DNA from: Collybiopsis luxurians FD-317 M1 | Taxonomy: Eukaryota; Basidiomycota; Agaricomycetes; Agaricales; Omphalotaceae | Direction: 5' to 3' | NCBI GenBank assembly: GCA_000827265.1 | Contig: KN834791.1 | Location: 221,445-285,444, forward strand | DNA: 64,000 nt | Shown here: piece after piece, positions 23,201 through 34,875 of the stretch | How positions within the stretch are numbered: the stretch's first letter is position 1 | Layout of the letters: every line of letters starts with the position of its first letter | Notes under the pieces: model-generated | Told to the model about the DNA's origin: nothing | Database searches by the model: none | The model's input: the letters and a program-made list of their open reading frames with translations, nothing else | Translations under genes and position numbers: made by a program

Positions 23201-25736
23201 GACAACCCCGACACTACTGGGGTCGGTCCATCCGGCTGAGAATACACAGGCACATTCCTGGGCGCTATATCCTGATCTGTAATCGTAGGAGACACCGTCA
23301 CTGGCGCCGCCCTTGTCTTCTTGAAATTCAAATTCATACTCTGCCCTGACGTCCTTTGCGGAGGAAGAGGCCTCGAGACCTCGGATACCCTCTCACTCGT
23401 AGGCATCGTCATATGTAATGCACTATGGGCAAGACGCTGCTTGGTTGGAATTCCACCGACACCTGTTCCGGCGCCTGCGGATGCAGGAATAGGACTTGGT
23501 ACACTCGAGTTGCCCGATTCTGGAGCTGGAGTCCTAAAAAGAGCTTGTCTCTGCCATATACTCGAATTGGCTGTGCCTTTGGGAGGAGGAATGGGTGTAG
23601 GTATGGGCGGCGTGGCAGTGGTGGAAGCCGATTTGACAAAAGGCGACGATGATGATGGAGGTCCGGGTAACGCAGGAGCCGAATGAGGAGCAGTAGGGGT
23701 ACTGGTGGATAGCCCCATTTGCAGACGGGGGAGCGTTGGCCTTTTCTTTACCTGTTGTCCTCCTTTGGGGACAGGGGGCGGCAGTTTGGGTATCGAAGGC
23801 TCGGTACTTGTGCGAGCTGGGGGTGAAGAAGCTTTCGGGATAGATGGCCCGAAACTGGCACGAGTAGGGGAAGATGAAGAAACTCTAGGAAGGGATGGCC
23901 CGGCGCTGCCCCGTGTGGGGGGAGGTGAAGCAGTTCTTGGAAGAGAGGGCCCAGCGCTGGCCCGAGTGGGAGGAGGTGAAGACGCTTTCGTATAAGGACC
24001 AGCGCTAGCTCGAGTTGGGGGGGACGGAGAAGACGGGTGAGACTGAACTCGCTCGGGGCTAATACGAGTCTGAAAAGGTGAGGATGGTTGAGGGATTAAG
24101 GGTTCGGCACTAGTCCGAGCAGGAAGAGGCATCTCAGCCTCTCTCGAAGTCTGTTCGGCTTCGGCTCCCATTTGTACAGGTTCGTTCCCGACAGAGAACA
24201 ACAACGAAGGATCATCTGCTGCCGCTGAGGGTTTTGACTCATCGTTGCCTGTGCTGGAGCCCTGACAAACACGTATCGAATATCGCAAAGTTTGGTAAAG
24301 ACTGATTCACGTACCTCAAGTTCAGCCGGTGGAGGCTGTTCGGGTGTGAACAGTAGTGCAGGATCGAGTGGGGGAGGTCGCAGAGTCCCCATTTTAGATG
24401 TTTCCTTGCTTTGGCCCTGAGAAACACGTATCAATATAGAATTTCCAACAGCACTATGTACGCACCTCGGCTTCGAGATCAGTCCCCTGAAACTGATTGT
24501 GGGCTTCAATTCGTCGTCTTTTATTCTGTAGAATATTTAGGTTAGAGTAAAAGCAGACATAAGGAAAGATGTACCACTCGATCCGCATCAGATTCAGATT
24601 CAGAATCAGAAATCGGTATAGGCTGCTTCCTCTTCCTCAAAGCCGAGATAGACGTGGCCTGTTCGGGTTCGGATACAACAAGAGCAGCTTTCTTCTTGGG
24701 TTTCCTTCCCCTCTTAGCTATTCGTGTAGACACAGCTGGTTCAAGATTGTCATCAACAGAAGCAGCTTCGGGAGGAGGGGGTGGAATTGTTGCGTTCTTG
24801 ATTCTCCCCCTTTTCGAAGATGAAGGAACGTCGTCCTGCACAACGAAGGAATCGTCTTCCACTTCCGCGGCTTCCTAGATGTCATGGATGGATGATATTA
24901 GATTGCACAATCCCGTCGGGCAATATGCGTGTACCTCTTCAATTTTTGATTTCCCTTTTTTGACGGTGACAGCTTTGCCTGGGACGGGTTTCTATGTCGA
25001 TATAGCATCAGGAAACAGAACGGCGCGAACGCTAAATGAGCATGCGAACTCACCTCCGCCTCAGCACGACCTTTTTTCTTCCTACCGTGGGTACGAGCAA
25101 AACGAGCTCTTTCCTTCTCTAAGTATAAAGGGCCGTCAAAAGGGTTGTCTTGATCGTAAAGAGGAGAGATGCAGACTGATCCAAGGTTCCGTTGCATACG
25201 TTTCATAGCCAGAAGGATAGTCTCTATTGTCCGTGCCGACTTCCTTCCAAAAGGATTGTAGCAAGCGTTGGCAACCGCCTAGGTGTTCTTCAGGTTCCCA
25301 TCTATTTGTGTAGACGATTAGAGAACTCGATTGACTTCGGAGCTAGGTAGGAACGTACGTGTCTTCGCTTGGGTCGTCGTAGCCAAACCACTACGAGTAC
25401 GAATAGGGAAACAAAAAATGAATAAGAATGAGGAAAACTAGCGTTGATGGCAGGGTTCAGTGTACTTGCTTTGATACGGTATAGCTGATACGAGATTTAG
25501 AGGTATAGCATTTGGAAAAATATAGAGACGCACCCAGATACCATCTTCTGACACTTTAACGCCCTTGATATACTCTGTCCGTCAAAACGAGTTTTTTTAG
25601 ACCCACGACCGACATTAAAATGTACCAAGACCTCGAACTGACCGACTAGAAAATCTTCACCCGAGTCATCAGATTCTTCTGGAGGAGGAGGAGATTCTTC
25701 CTTTACAATCTTCTGTTTCTTCTTGGAACGAGCCAT
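20212..25736 (-). CDS. Chromodomain protein with Chp1-like C-terminal region
   Basis: Start at ATG 25736 (MARSKKKQKIVKEE); stop TAG 20212-20214 after FLGSV. The N-terminal chromodomain is built from small exons: EDFLVEYIKGVKVSEDGIW, a 15-nt micro-exon LYRIK (25484-25470), WFGYDDPSEDT (25390-25359) and WEPEEHLGGCQRLLQSFW. Aromatic-cage positions (Y, W, W/F) and the WEPEE signature are present. A DYPSGYE segment and a basic stretch (GRKKKGR, KRGRKPKKK) follow. Next is a long Ser/Pro/Thr-rich linker (24288-22870) with near-repeats of SPPPTRASAGPS. The C-terminal half begins ALWTGEIIFQ...ICWEGILMP and ends in LILVYPS, like a SPOC fold. After it comes a region with ANDVRFFVYGSSD, GGIVTFTPSALL and EEHEFWVCYISP, reminiscent of the PIN-like tail of fission-yeast Chp1. 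Such proteins bind methylated H3K9 and tether RNAi machinery to heterochromatin. The chromodomain is certain; the Chp1 relationship is inference. Confidence 0.75.
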
Positions 25737-26068
25737 TGGATGGAAGAAGGGAAAAAGACGGAGGACAAGGACAAGAAGAAGGATGGAGCGCCTAATGGGC
25801 GCCTAACTGAATACAATGGCCAAATTCTCTGCGCCACACTTTGCACGGGCTTTTCACACGCGGACAGGAAGACTCCTTCAGGGTATTTGCTATACATAGT
25901 AAAAAAAATTTAAATCTCGTGCCCAATCCTGACCCTGCAGTGCTGCTGACTGCCCGGTTTTGAATATAGCCAGCCGCCGAGTTACTTGCGTATGAGTAAG
26001 TTTAAAACTCTCTTGCTTCGCGTTTTACATGTAAAAACCCTGCTCCTCCTTTCTGAACAGTGCCTACC
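25737..26068. promoter_or_regulatory. Divergent promoter of chromodomain gene and a small plus-strand gene
   Basis: About 330 bp between the minus-strand ATG at 25736 and the plus-strand ATG at 26069. The same sequence, diverged, recurs at about 41810-42030 upstream of GNA1; shared words include CTGCGCCACACT, CACACGCGGA and AGACTCCTT. No TATA box is obvious. Confidence 0.5.
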
Positions 26069-26242
26069 ATGTCCAACGGTCCATACTACCACAAGATGGG
26101 CCACCGAATTCGTCAAAACATCGCCGATTACCAAAGTTGTTTCCTCGCCTATTTCGATATCGGTGTCATCGACGTGAATACTTACTTGCAAACCTCTCCC
26201 AAACGTGCTAGTCGGTATATGGCAAGCCAACACCACGAGTAA
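26069..26242 (+). CDS. Small or truncated gene of unknown function
   Basis: 57 codons from ATG 26069 to TAA 26240-26242, CpG-rich with gene-like codon choice (GHRIRQNIADYQSCF, FDIGVIDVNTYLQ). The text directly after the stop belongs to the duplicated repeat block, so this is probably the 5' exon of a longer gene that was cut off by that block. No family recognised. Confidence 0.4.
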   Translation: MSNGPYYHKMGHRIRQNIADYQSCFLAYFDIGVIDVNTYLQTSPKRASRYMASQHHE

Positions 26243-26249
26243 CTAAGCA

Positions 26250-27000
26250 GGCCATCTAGAACTGGTACCCGAACTGAAGGATGAGAGGCCTCAGGTCGGC
26301 GGGCATTGAACGTGCTGGGCTCTTGAACATTTTCCCTCGTACTGGTTTCCATTAGCAATGGCTTCATGAAGCTTGGAAGACGGGTTCCCATGGTGTAGCG
26401 AGGTTCACGAATAAAATTAACTTGTCGGAATTAGATTTTCTTGTCTTTGAAGCCCCACCCAATGCAATCTTCCGTGGTTACTACACTGGCCGAGCGACCA
26501 CGTTCACACTAAAGTCTTCACCAGTTACGGGACAGAAAATCCCAACCTCACGTTCGACGGCTATAAACTCGATCACTTCGGCTAATTCTTTTTTAAAAAT
26601 GAGCTGAATCTGTAAATCGACAAGGTAAACGGCTTGATGAGAGCTATCTTTCTCGTTTCGCTCGAACTTTTCTTAATCGAGCGGTTCGCTATCGCTAGAT
26701 GTGGCTTTGCATCGAAAACCCAATCCACGATATTCATGGGCATACTCCTAACTGAAGGCATTCTCTCAACCTCTTTAAGGAATGGCGCATTCCCAGAGGT
26801 GACTACAATCCTATATTCAAAGTGCACCTCCTCAGAGGTGTGATTACCCAGGGATTCATTACAATGGTGAGTTTGTTCTATATGGGTTATTTTTCAAAAA
26901 ATCATTCTGACTAACTCGTTGAAGCAGGGGTCAACGCTTTTCATGACCTTGATTACTGACGGAAGAGCAGTGTATATTGGTAGAGGGCAATGTCACACTA
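26250..27000 (-). pseudogene. Unknown minus-strand gene fragment, unit A
   Basis: Protein-like on the minus strand: VHFEYRIVVTSGNAPFLKEV, SMPMNIVDWVFDAKPHLAI, a segment ending GIFCPVTGEDF, and further NVQEPSTFNARRPEASHPSV. The same segments occur at 36735-37190, and the last one at 29755-29880, with amino-acid identity kept while CpGs are lost, so it was once coding. Stops separate the segments. Family unknown. Confidence 0.4.
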
Positions 27001-27109
27001 TATGGATAAATATTCATGTGACTACTCAAGCACCAGTAGAGTTTCCAATTGAATTCCAAAAACATTCATTCCAGATGAACCCTTCCATAGTCGGTTTGAA
27101 TAATCATTC

Positions 27110-28418
27110 TCAAATATGGCCTTCTGAATCTTCCAAGTTCTGGCCGATCTGGAAGGACTCAATTGCTGAGGTGCTGTTCATGTTCACCAAAATGATGACT
27201 GCAATAGGATACCATGTCTAGGAGTTTATTTATGAAATTCAGGTTGGCAGGTGGAATTGAGTCAGGACTTACAGCAGTAAATGTAATTATGGCACCAAAA
27301 ATTTCAAGAATTAGGTGAACAATTCTATTTGAAGGTCCATATAAATCCAGCAGAATAAAGACAGCATAGATGACTTGTATTGCACAATATAAAGCCCCAG
27401 ATTCAATCAATAGAAGTAGGATATTCTGGATTCTGGTTGTGCTGGGGAACCCAGCTTCTTTGATAACATAATGGTGCTGCCTGCATGTAATTACAAATTG
27501 TAAGAAATGGGATCTTCATAGCAGTTTGAAGGCACTTGCCAAGCCTTCCATGAAATCAACCCAGTTGCAAATATGTTAACCAATAGGGACACCACAACTG
27601 ATAACCAGTCCAAAATTGTTTCAGAGTTAGATTCTGCAACCTCGATGTCAATGTCATCCAAGATCCCATTAGCAATCTGGATTCCTATATGGTATTACCA
27701 TATCATATAAAGGGTTCAGTGTATTTGTCATTTTGGATGAGTTAGTCACACACCAATATTTACAACCATGAGAAGAGCAAGTGCAACCCTCCAAACCCTT
27801 TCCTGCCGAAACAGAATCCAGGCTCTCCAAACTACAATGAAATCACTCAAAATCAGCTGAATAATAGAATCAAGTCTTTGAACAAGAGTTGGAACAAGAG
27901 ATGATCAGAACAAACTCACAGAAATTCCTGTCCAAGTTTTTATATAGGAAATAGGTAAAACTCTTTTGTGCAATTTTGAGGTCCCAACTTCAAGTCCTCC
28001 CTGTGTATTGGGTTTTATTTGTACAAAGTCAGTCTGGTCTTGTATGAGGATGAATGCTTCGGTACAAAAGTCAACCAGAGTCAAGGTAATAAATGTAATA
28101 ATCAGGCAGACAAGAAGAGCAATTTTTGAATGGGTCAAGAATTTAGTTCTATGAAGGTACCACCGTCAAACAGACATGTGAGTTGAAAATTGGGATAAAA
28201 TCAGTAACCTTTCATACACTAGAATGTGAATGGCAATGAGCAGCCCTAAAACAGATACACCTAGTAAAAGAAATTCATCATCAACCAGTCTGTTGTTAAC
28301 TGGAGAATTTTAAATAATACATCCCAAAACCAGTTAGCCCCACTAGTATCCAAGATATAATGTTGTTGTAGACAGCATTGGCATAGAGTGCAATAGCTTG
28401 TTGCTCTGCCGGAGTCAT
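27110..28418 (-). CDS. 7TM membrane protein, copy 2 (first splice donor altered)
   Basis: Same seven-exon plan as copy 1, from ATG 28418 (MTPAEQQAIALYANAVYNN) to TGA 27110-27112 after LEDSEGHI. All exons are open: GVSVLGLLIAIHIL, SKIALLVCLIITFITL, ILSDFIVVWRAW, SVVVSLLVNIFATGLISW, NILLLLIESGALYCAIQ and TWYPIAVIILVN. The first intron, which begins GT in the sister copies, begins GG here (28324-28323). A weak GT six bases upstream would keep the frame and cost two residues. The fifth intron has the family's GC donor. Few CpGs remain. Probably still coding but doubtful. Confidence 0.55.
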
Positions 28419-28635
28419 GACTGGAGTAAAGGCACTTTTTACGGTCACTCTAGGCAGTTCATTTATAGGACAGTTTCCGTAGGAGTCACATCATAATGTC
28501 GGTTATGAGTGCATAAAATGAAATGGAATGCCAAGTTCATGCTTCCAAGATTTATGTCAAGATAGGCAATTTTTGAATTGGTCCAAATTTTCTCACAACT
28601 TGCAACTCTAGTTAGTATTCATCACAGCCGAAATT

Positions 28636-28860
28636 CTATTCAAAAATTTTATTCGAAGTGCATGGAATGAGCGGGTAAGTCAGGCACAAGCAGCCGCCAG
28701 GCGGCAGCATTGGCCCATTACACGGCAAGGCATTGCCATGCCAAGAGATGAGGTAAGCTAGGGCAATAACTACAACCAGAAAGACATTGTTGAGTCCTCG
28801 AGCCAAGATCAGGAGAATTTCTCTGGAAGACCAATGGTCTTCACTCTGTCTGCAAATCAT
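28636..28860 (-). CDS. Possible small membrane/secreted peptide gene
   Basis: 74 codons starting at ATG 28860, with one hydrophobic segment (NNVFLVVVIALAYLI) and then a Cys/Pro/Gly-rich tail (LPCNGPMLPPGGCLCL). It has no splice signals, no recognised family and lies among repeats. It does not end in a CaaX box, so a pheromone precursor is unlikely. Confidence 0.2.
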   Translation of the reverse strand: MICRQSEDHWSSREILLILARGLNNVFLVVVIALAYLISWHGNALPCNGPMLPPGGCLCLTYPLIPCTSNKIFE

Positions 28861-28963
28861 TCAACAGATAAATGTTAAAAGTGGTATCCTCTGCTGAAAC
28901 TCGCATCACAAGAGCTGATATCTGGAACATGTGGCGCAGTGTCTCTAAACTACTAATGGTACT

Positions 28964-29606
28964 AGTGTTGCCGCGGTTCGGTTCGGTCCGCGAACCTGGC
29001 CTTTTTGCCGAACCTTGAACCTGAACCCCAGGTCCGGTTCATAAATTCTTGAACCTCGAACCTCAGGTTCAGGTTCAGGTCCGGACCCGGTTCATCAGGT
29101 TCGAACCTCTAACAAAGCAACAATTTTTTCTTTGCATTTTTTCCTCAAAAATTACATTTATAAGCAGTTTTTTTTCTGTATTAGTCTAGGATTACTGAAG
29201 GATGTGGTCAGAAATAGCTGCAGAGTCCACAAAATACCAGATCTGGAAGGACAACATCATCATCATGTGACATGATGGTCACATTTTGTGCAGAAGCTGG
29301 TCAATTGTAGGCAGCACTGCCAGCAACTGTTGGAGTGGAACAGAATTTCACCTTAAAATTGGTTTTTTGGTACAGAGGGAGCTGAGAATATGTTGAGATT
29401 TTCAGAATTACTGACCTTCCGGCATCCCTCAGGGATTGGAGGTTCAGGAGGTTCAGGTCCGGTTCACAGGTTCGGAGACCTGCTGAACCTCAAACCACAC
29501 CTCGAGGTTCGGTCCAGGAGTTTTCCCAAACCGGACCTGAACCTGAGGTCCGGTTCAGGTTCAGACCGGGTTCACCAGGTTCACGGACCGGACCGCGGCA
29601 ACACTG
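28964..29606. mobile_element. hAT-family non-autonomous element 2 (CpG-rich copy), 8-bp TSD
   Basis: 643 bp. Left end AGTGTTGCCGCGGTTCGG, right end CGGACCGCGGCAACACTG. Flanked by ATGGTACT at 28956-28963 and 29607-29614, a perfect 8-bp duplication; one terminal C seems lost on the left. Same family as the elements at 6955 and at about 34873. This copy keeps its CpGs, so it is the youngest or least methylated of the three. No transposase. Confidence 0.85.
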
Positions 29607-29749
29607 ATGGTACTGGATAACAATACAGTTATTCCCTAGATCCAATGGCAGAATGGCAGTGATAGCTGTCTGATGTGCAGTTGAAGAAAATCGAGATGCA
29701 GTTCATTGAAACTGATTCTTGTTTCAGGAATAGTTCTATTTGGCAACTA

Positions 29750-30597
29750 CAGGTCACTATGCAGGCCATCCAGAGCTGGAACCCAAACTGAAGGACAAGA
29801 AACCTCGAGTTGGCGGGCATTGAATGTATGGGGCTCTTGGGTGCCCTTGTACACTTTCATGGTGTAGTGAGGTTCAGAAGTAAGGGGGGTATGTATCGAG
29901 TCCCATGCCGTCCAAACAGATACTGCGGGCAGCATGTATTGAACCTGCCTGTACAATATTTGCGTCCCACCGGCGGGACTATTCATTTTTCTATTCACTC
30001 CTCATTGTATACAGATTGAATTGAATAGTTTTGGAGCGAATAACATAGACAATCATTGAATATGTATGCAATAGATGGCTGCGGGGCCAAAAAAAAAATT
30101 GTCTATTGTAACAGGGTTTATGCGCAGTAAGGAGAAAGAATTACTGATATATTCAGTGACCTAAAATCAAATGCGGCAGCAATTATTTATAGTGACCAAT
30201 GTATTCAGTCACTGAAATTGACTTCTGTGGTATTTAGTTGCAGTGATTGCTCTCTTGATTCACTGAAATAAACTGCAGAAGCTATTACTTGTGGTGACTG
30301 ATTGTTCAGTCGCTAAATTTAATCGCAGCAGCACATATATCCAGCCTGGATGTGTTTAATCGCTGAATCTAATTGCAGATGCAATTATCAGCAGTAATTG
30401 ATGTGTTCAGTCACTGTCAACAGTAACAAGTCATAAGAGCAAGTTAATTATACAATTAACACAATTTGCAAGAACAAATACTTCGTAGATAACCTGAAAC
30501 TTGTTATAAAATGCTAATTATACTGTATACAATATCTTTGTGCCTACCTCTTATGGCTCTATGGTGGTTGTTCGGTGAGTCTGCCAGTCACATACAG
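29750..30597. other. Duplication unit B, left part: gene fragment and flank
   Basis: 29755-29880 repeats the C-terminal segment of the unknown fragment (EPHTFNARQLEVSCPSV on the minus strand, compare 26250-26410). 30500-30597 leads into a flank that resumes after the element at 30606-31171. The stretch also holds the degenerate repeat at 30140-30420. No intact gene. Confidence 0.45.
30140..30420. repeat. Degenerate short tandem repeats
   Basis: Five or so units of 50-60 bp, each with a (T)TCAGT(C/G)(A/G)CTGAA-like word followed by TTGCAG or TCGCAGCAG. Spacing is irregular. No function inferred. Confidence 0.5.
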
Positions 30598-30605
30598 GCA
30601 GTGTA

Positions 30606-31171
30606 TAGAGGTGGGTACGAATGGCAAATATATGCAAATATTTGCCATTCCATTTGCACTTGTCACTCGAGTGAAACTGAGATAAAGAGACAGAGTATAA
30701 GCAGACAAGATAGTAGTTCAGGTAATAACAATGTAAAAAACTGTAAGTTTAACCTTGTATATTTTTATAGTAGTGATATTTTCCCACAAAAAGAACTGTG
30801 AAAGGAATAGAGTAAGGATTTGCATAGATTGCGCAAGGACCACAGGTCATGTGTGGTGAAATGACTTATAGAGGCGCATCGCAGAAGGTGTACTGATTGG
30901 ATGATCCGCGGAGATGTTGGCATATATTTAAAATGGGAAAACATTGTTGCTGGTATGCCGATAGAATTGAATTGTACGAAGTCCTCGTATGGATCCTCTT
31001 CAAGGAAAAACAGGCTGGGCCATAACACTATTTACCATTTGCCATTTGTGGCATTCAAATGTACTTGTACACAAATAGATTCATCAGTTTTAGTTCATTG
31101 GAGTACAAATGAACCATTTCAGGTGGGTGACATTCATCTCGCACTCGAATGTGTATTTGTGCCCACCTCTA
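30606..31171. mobile_element. hAT-type non-autonomous element, TAGAGGTGGG family, perfect 8-bp TSD
   Basis: 566 bp with ends TAGAGGTGGGTACGAATGG and TTTGTGCCCACCTCTA. A perfect 8-bp duplication GCAGTGTA sits at 30598-30605 and 31172-31179. Removing it restores a flank (GCAGTGTATATTG) that also occurs uninterrupted near 26965. No transposase; internal frames are not gene-like. Confidence 0.85.
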
Positions 31172-31600
31172 GCAGTGTATATTGATAAAGGGCAATGTTA
31201 CACTACATACGATATCCATGCTATTTGTATGTTGATGGAGGATAATGTTACATTACAAATAAGTATACTGTACCATTTCATTAAATTCGACAGTCACAGG
31301 TCACAGGCCTTCAAAAAGTCGAATTTTTTTGGCCTCTCACAGGTCATAAGGCAAAAATTGCCCCAAATTTTACAGCTTTGACTGGTATAAGTGCTCAAAA
31401 TGCTTATAAATCTTGCCTTATAAGGAAATTAGTCAAAATGAAAATTTTGACTTTTGGTCATAGGTCACAAGGCGCATCGAATTGATTGAAATGTACAGTA
31501 AATATAGCTACTCATTGGTAGAATATTCCAATTGGCTTTCAAGTTTCCAGGGTATTTATTCCTGGTGAGCCCCTCTGAACTTTGATTGGATACTTATACT

Positions 31601-32805
31601 TCAACTCTGATCTTCCCTGTGAGAACCGTATAGGGTCTGGCTGACTCTATGGAAGGACTCAATTACTGAAGTTCCATCTATGTTAACCAAAATGACAACT
31701 GCAATCAGATACCATGCCTGACAAATTTATTCATGAAAGTTAGTGCAGCAGGTGGAGAAAAAGTGAGGACTTACAGAAGCAACAGTAAACACAGATTCAA
31801 AGATTTGATAGATTAGGACCAAGAGTTCACTTGCAGGTCCATATACCAGTAACAGAATGAAGACAGTGGCAAGGACTTGTATTGCGCAATGTAAAGCCCC
31901 AGATTCAATCAGTAGAAATAGGATACTCCGAATCCTGCTTCTTCTGAATGATGCAGCTTCTTTCATGACCCACCTGCATGAAGTAATAAATTGGAAGAAA
32001 GGGGCATCTTTATGAGAGAGTTTAATGAGACTTGCCAAGCCTTCCATGCAATCATCCCAGTTGTAAACATGTTAACTACCAGTGAAGCCGCAAGTGGCAT
32101 CCAATCCAAAATTGTTCCCAAGTTTTCTTCCCTCTCAATGTAGATGTTATCCAAGATGGAATCCACAATTTGAATTCCTAGTATGTGGTGTAATGAAAGG
32201 AGTTCAGTGAATGTCTCATCTTTGAAAAGTCTAGTTACAAACCAATATTAACAATCATGAGAAGTGCAAGCACAACCTTCCAAAGCCTTTCCTGCTGATA
32301 CAGAGTCCATGCTCTCCATACTACAATAAAATCACTCAAAACTACCTGGTTGACAGAATCAAGTCATTGAACAGGAAATAACCTAAATAAACTCACAGAA
32401 ATTGTAAAAGGCCAACCTTGCATATATTTAAGGGTAAAGTTTTTTTGACTTCTATCTGGACCTCAGCTTTGAGTCCTCCCTCTACCTTGGGTTTCACTTG
32501 TACAAAAGCAACCTGATCTTCTACAAGTGTGAATGCCCCACCCATGAATGTATCCCAAGCCAAGGCAATAAATGTGATAATCAGGCAGACAAGAAGGGCA
32601 ATTCTTGAATGAGTCAAGGATTTAGTTCTATCAAGGTGCCACAATTGAACAGACATGTGAGTTGAAAATCTTAGTAACAATCAGCAACTTTTCATACACT
32701 AGAAAGTGACTAGTGATAAGTATTCCTAAAGCAGATACACCTAGAAGGAATCAATTATTAACTACCCTGCTGTTGCCTAGAGAATTTTAAACAATACATA
32801 CTGTC
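31601..32805 (-). pseudogene. 7TM membrane protein, copy 3 (lacks first exon, frameshifted)
   Basis: Exons 2-7 match the family: THSRIALLVCLIITFIALAW, SILFLLIESGALHCAIQ, AWYLIAVVILVN, ending at TGA 31601-31603. Homology stops abruptly at the start of the first intron (GTATGTATT near 32800): exon 1 and the promoter are missing and replaced by unrelated sequence. Exon 3 has a one-base shift just before its donor (reads NICKVGLLQFL and stops, where sisters read Y-x-x-x-WPFxI). The GC donor of intron 5 is kept. Dead gene. Confidence 0.75.
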
Positions 32806-34626
32806 AAGTATTGGTGTATTTGATAAAAACTACTACCTGGGTTCAGTTAGGCAGGTGCATTAGATGCAGTTTCATAAAGATGCAAGGCACTAACTAGGAC
32901 TGTGAGTTCATTTGGCCTTTTAAAGTATTCAGTAGGTGTAATTTGGTACTAGTAAGCTGTAGACTGATCAGTACTGGTGTTCAGTAATAGTAACTTGACT
33001 TGGCAGACTTTCTTTAATATATAACCTTTTGGAAACTGGTAGACATGAGCCTGAAACAACTGACTGCCCTGGGACTAGCTTGCTTAGACTATAATAAACT
33101 TGATGGTATAAAATGGTAGCTCAAACTACTAGCCTCCCAGTGGGTCTAGCTAGCTTAAACAATATAACTTGACTTGACTTGCCTTTGAACTTTAGCACTT
33201 AAGTCTAACCAACTTGCACAACTGGATTCACTGATACAGCTTGCACACAGCTCTTAGAAAGTAAGTGTAAGGTAAACTTTATATTTGATAGTAGGTAACA
33301 AGTAGGGGAAGGACTTAATGCCTAAGGCTAAAAATCCCCTAGTATTTATATTACAAAATTATATTACTTCCTATTTAAGCAATTTGACTCATAGTGACTC
33401 CATTTGACTCTAGTTGACTCCACCTAAAATTTTCAAATGCTTCATTAGCCTTTTATAGTATCCATGACTCATTTAGTATGACCTGAGCTCTATGAGTAAG
33501 CAGGATAATCTTAAATTCTCCTACCTTATCTTATCTTATGCCACAGGATTTTGTATATTGGTCAAGAATTAATATAGTATGGGGCCAACACTTGCTACAG
33601 AACCCCACAAAATACCAGATTCAGAACAGTAATATGATCATCACTTGTGGGATGGGCCATTGCACTTTGTGCATGGCATGTATGAGTCCAGACACTTATG
33701 TGATAAAAGCCATATTTACAAAGTATACACACTATATACTACATGTATTCAATACTGGAGTTACACAACAACACCTTGGTTCATAAATGCTGTCACATCT
33801 TCCACATATCGCCCACCTCATTGATTTCCCAAATGTTATTGCCGAAGTTGATTGTGCTGATGCAGTAACTTGATGTCCATGCTAATGTAGCTATTCCACA
33901 TCCTTTCAAGAGAATGCAACTGGTCATGAAGCAAGGCATTCAAATTGTAGCAGATAGACTGGGAGAACATGACAGGAGTGGAAAAAGATTTGAACCATCA
34001 CATGAAGTGTCAACATGGGTCACATTGCTTCAGCTGTGTGGCATGCTGCCTCAGGACTTCAAAGTCTCAGTCAGCTGAGAATGAGAGTTCACCACGAACA
34101 CATTAGTATTTACCACTTGAGTACCATGCTTACCCAGATTGAAAGTGGGTAGATACTTAGCACTAATTTTTTCAAGTCCATCTCATCTTTCAAATAGCTC
34201 ATCATAAGTTCCTTGTATGCACAAGGTGAGAGAGTAATCAATACACTCTCAGTGAGAATCTCAATGCTTCATTACACAAGAGCTAACATATAGTGTCTAT
34301 TGAATACTACCAGGACTTACAAGAATGAGAAAGGGTTTGAAATAAGAGTTCTTTGTCTAGTCTTGGCAACTTGACACTACATATTTTGAAACAGCATATG
34401 TGCGCCAAGAAAAAATGTGCATTCAGTATAACTGACCAGCGACAGAGCTCACAAAGCTGTTGCAATGATTCTGACTGCTCACCCATATTGACAATTACTA
34501 TGGCTGTGTTGTGACTACAGAGGTCTACTGTCATTGTGACTGCATGGTAAGATTACAATCATACTGATTGTTTTTGACTGCAATGATTGTCTGACTCAAT
34601 TGGTATGATTGTAATCACTTCCCACA
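32806..34626. other. AT-rich stretch without recognisable gene
   Basis: CpG-poor, with words such as TTGACTC and TTGACTTG repeated between 33150 and 33420. No exon-like frame, no terminal repeats found. Likely old insertion that removed the 5' end of 7TM copy 3. Confidence 0.45.
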
Positions 34627-34875
34627 GTGTAAGGGAGGGGACGTACATCAAGTCAAAAAGCATCAAAGAGAGGAAACAACAGAGAAGAACAGCAATGAAG
34701 AGAACATTTGAAAAAGGAAAATGATGGTGGTGGTCAGGAAGTCATGCACATAACAGAAAGTCACAGAAAGTGACATGTCCATATATGGGGATAAAACTTG
34801 GGTATAGAGAGGATTGTGGGAAAAAGGACAAACTGGCCATAGGGACAATTCCTTCATTTCATTCCGGACTTGTAA
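34627..34875. repeat. Dispersed repeat R, copy 2 (inverted)
   Basis: Reverse complement of 12356-12614, including CCATATATGGGG and the CATTCCGGACTTGTAAC end. It abuts the truncated hAT element on its right. Confidence 0.65.

Noticed and set aside
22795..24288. Separate Pro/Ser-rich gene ending near 22800
   Set aside because: An acceptor near 22770 keeps frame into the downstream exons, so it is the linker of the chromodomain protein.
28636..28860. Mating pheromone precursor next to 7TM genes
   Set aside because: No CaaX end, and the 7TM family lacks features of the STE3-type pheromone receptors.
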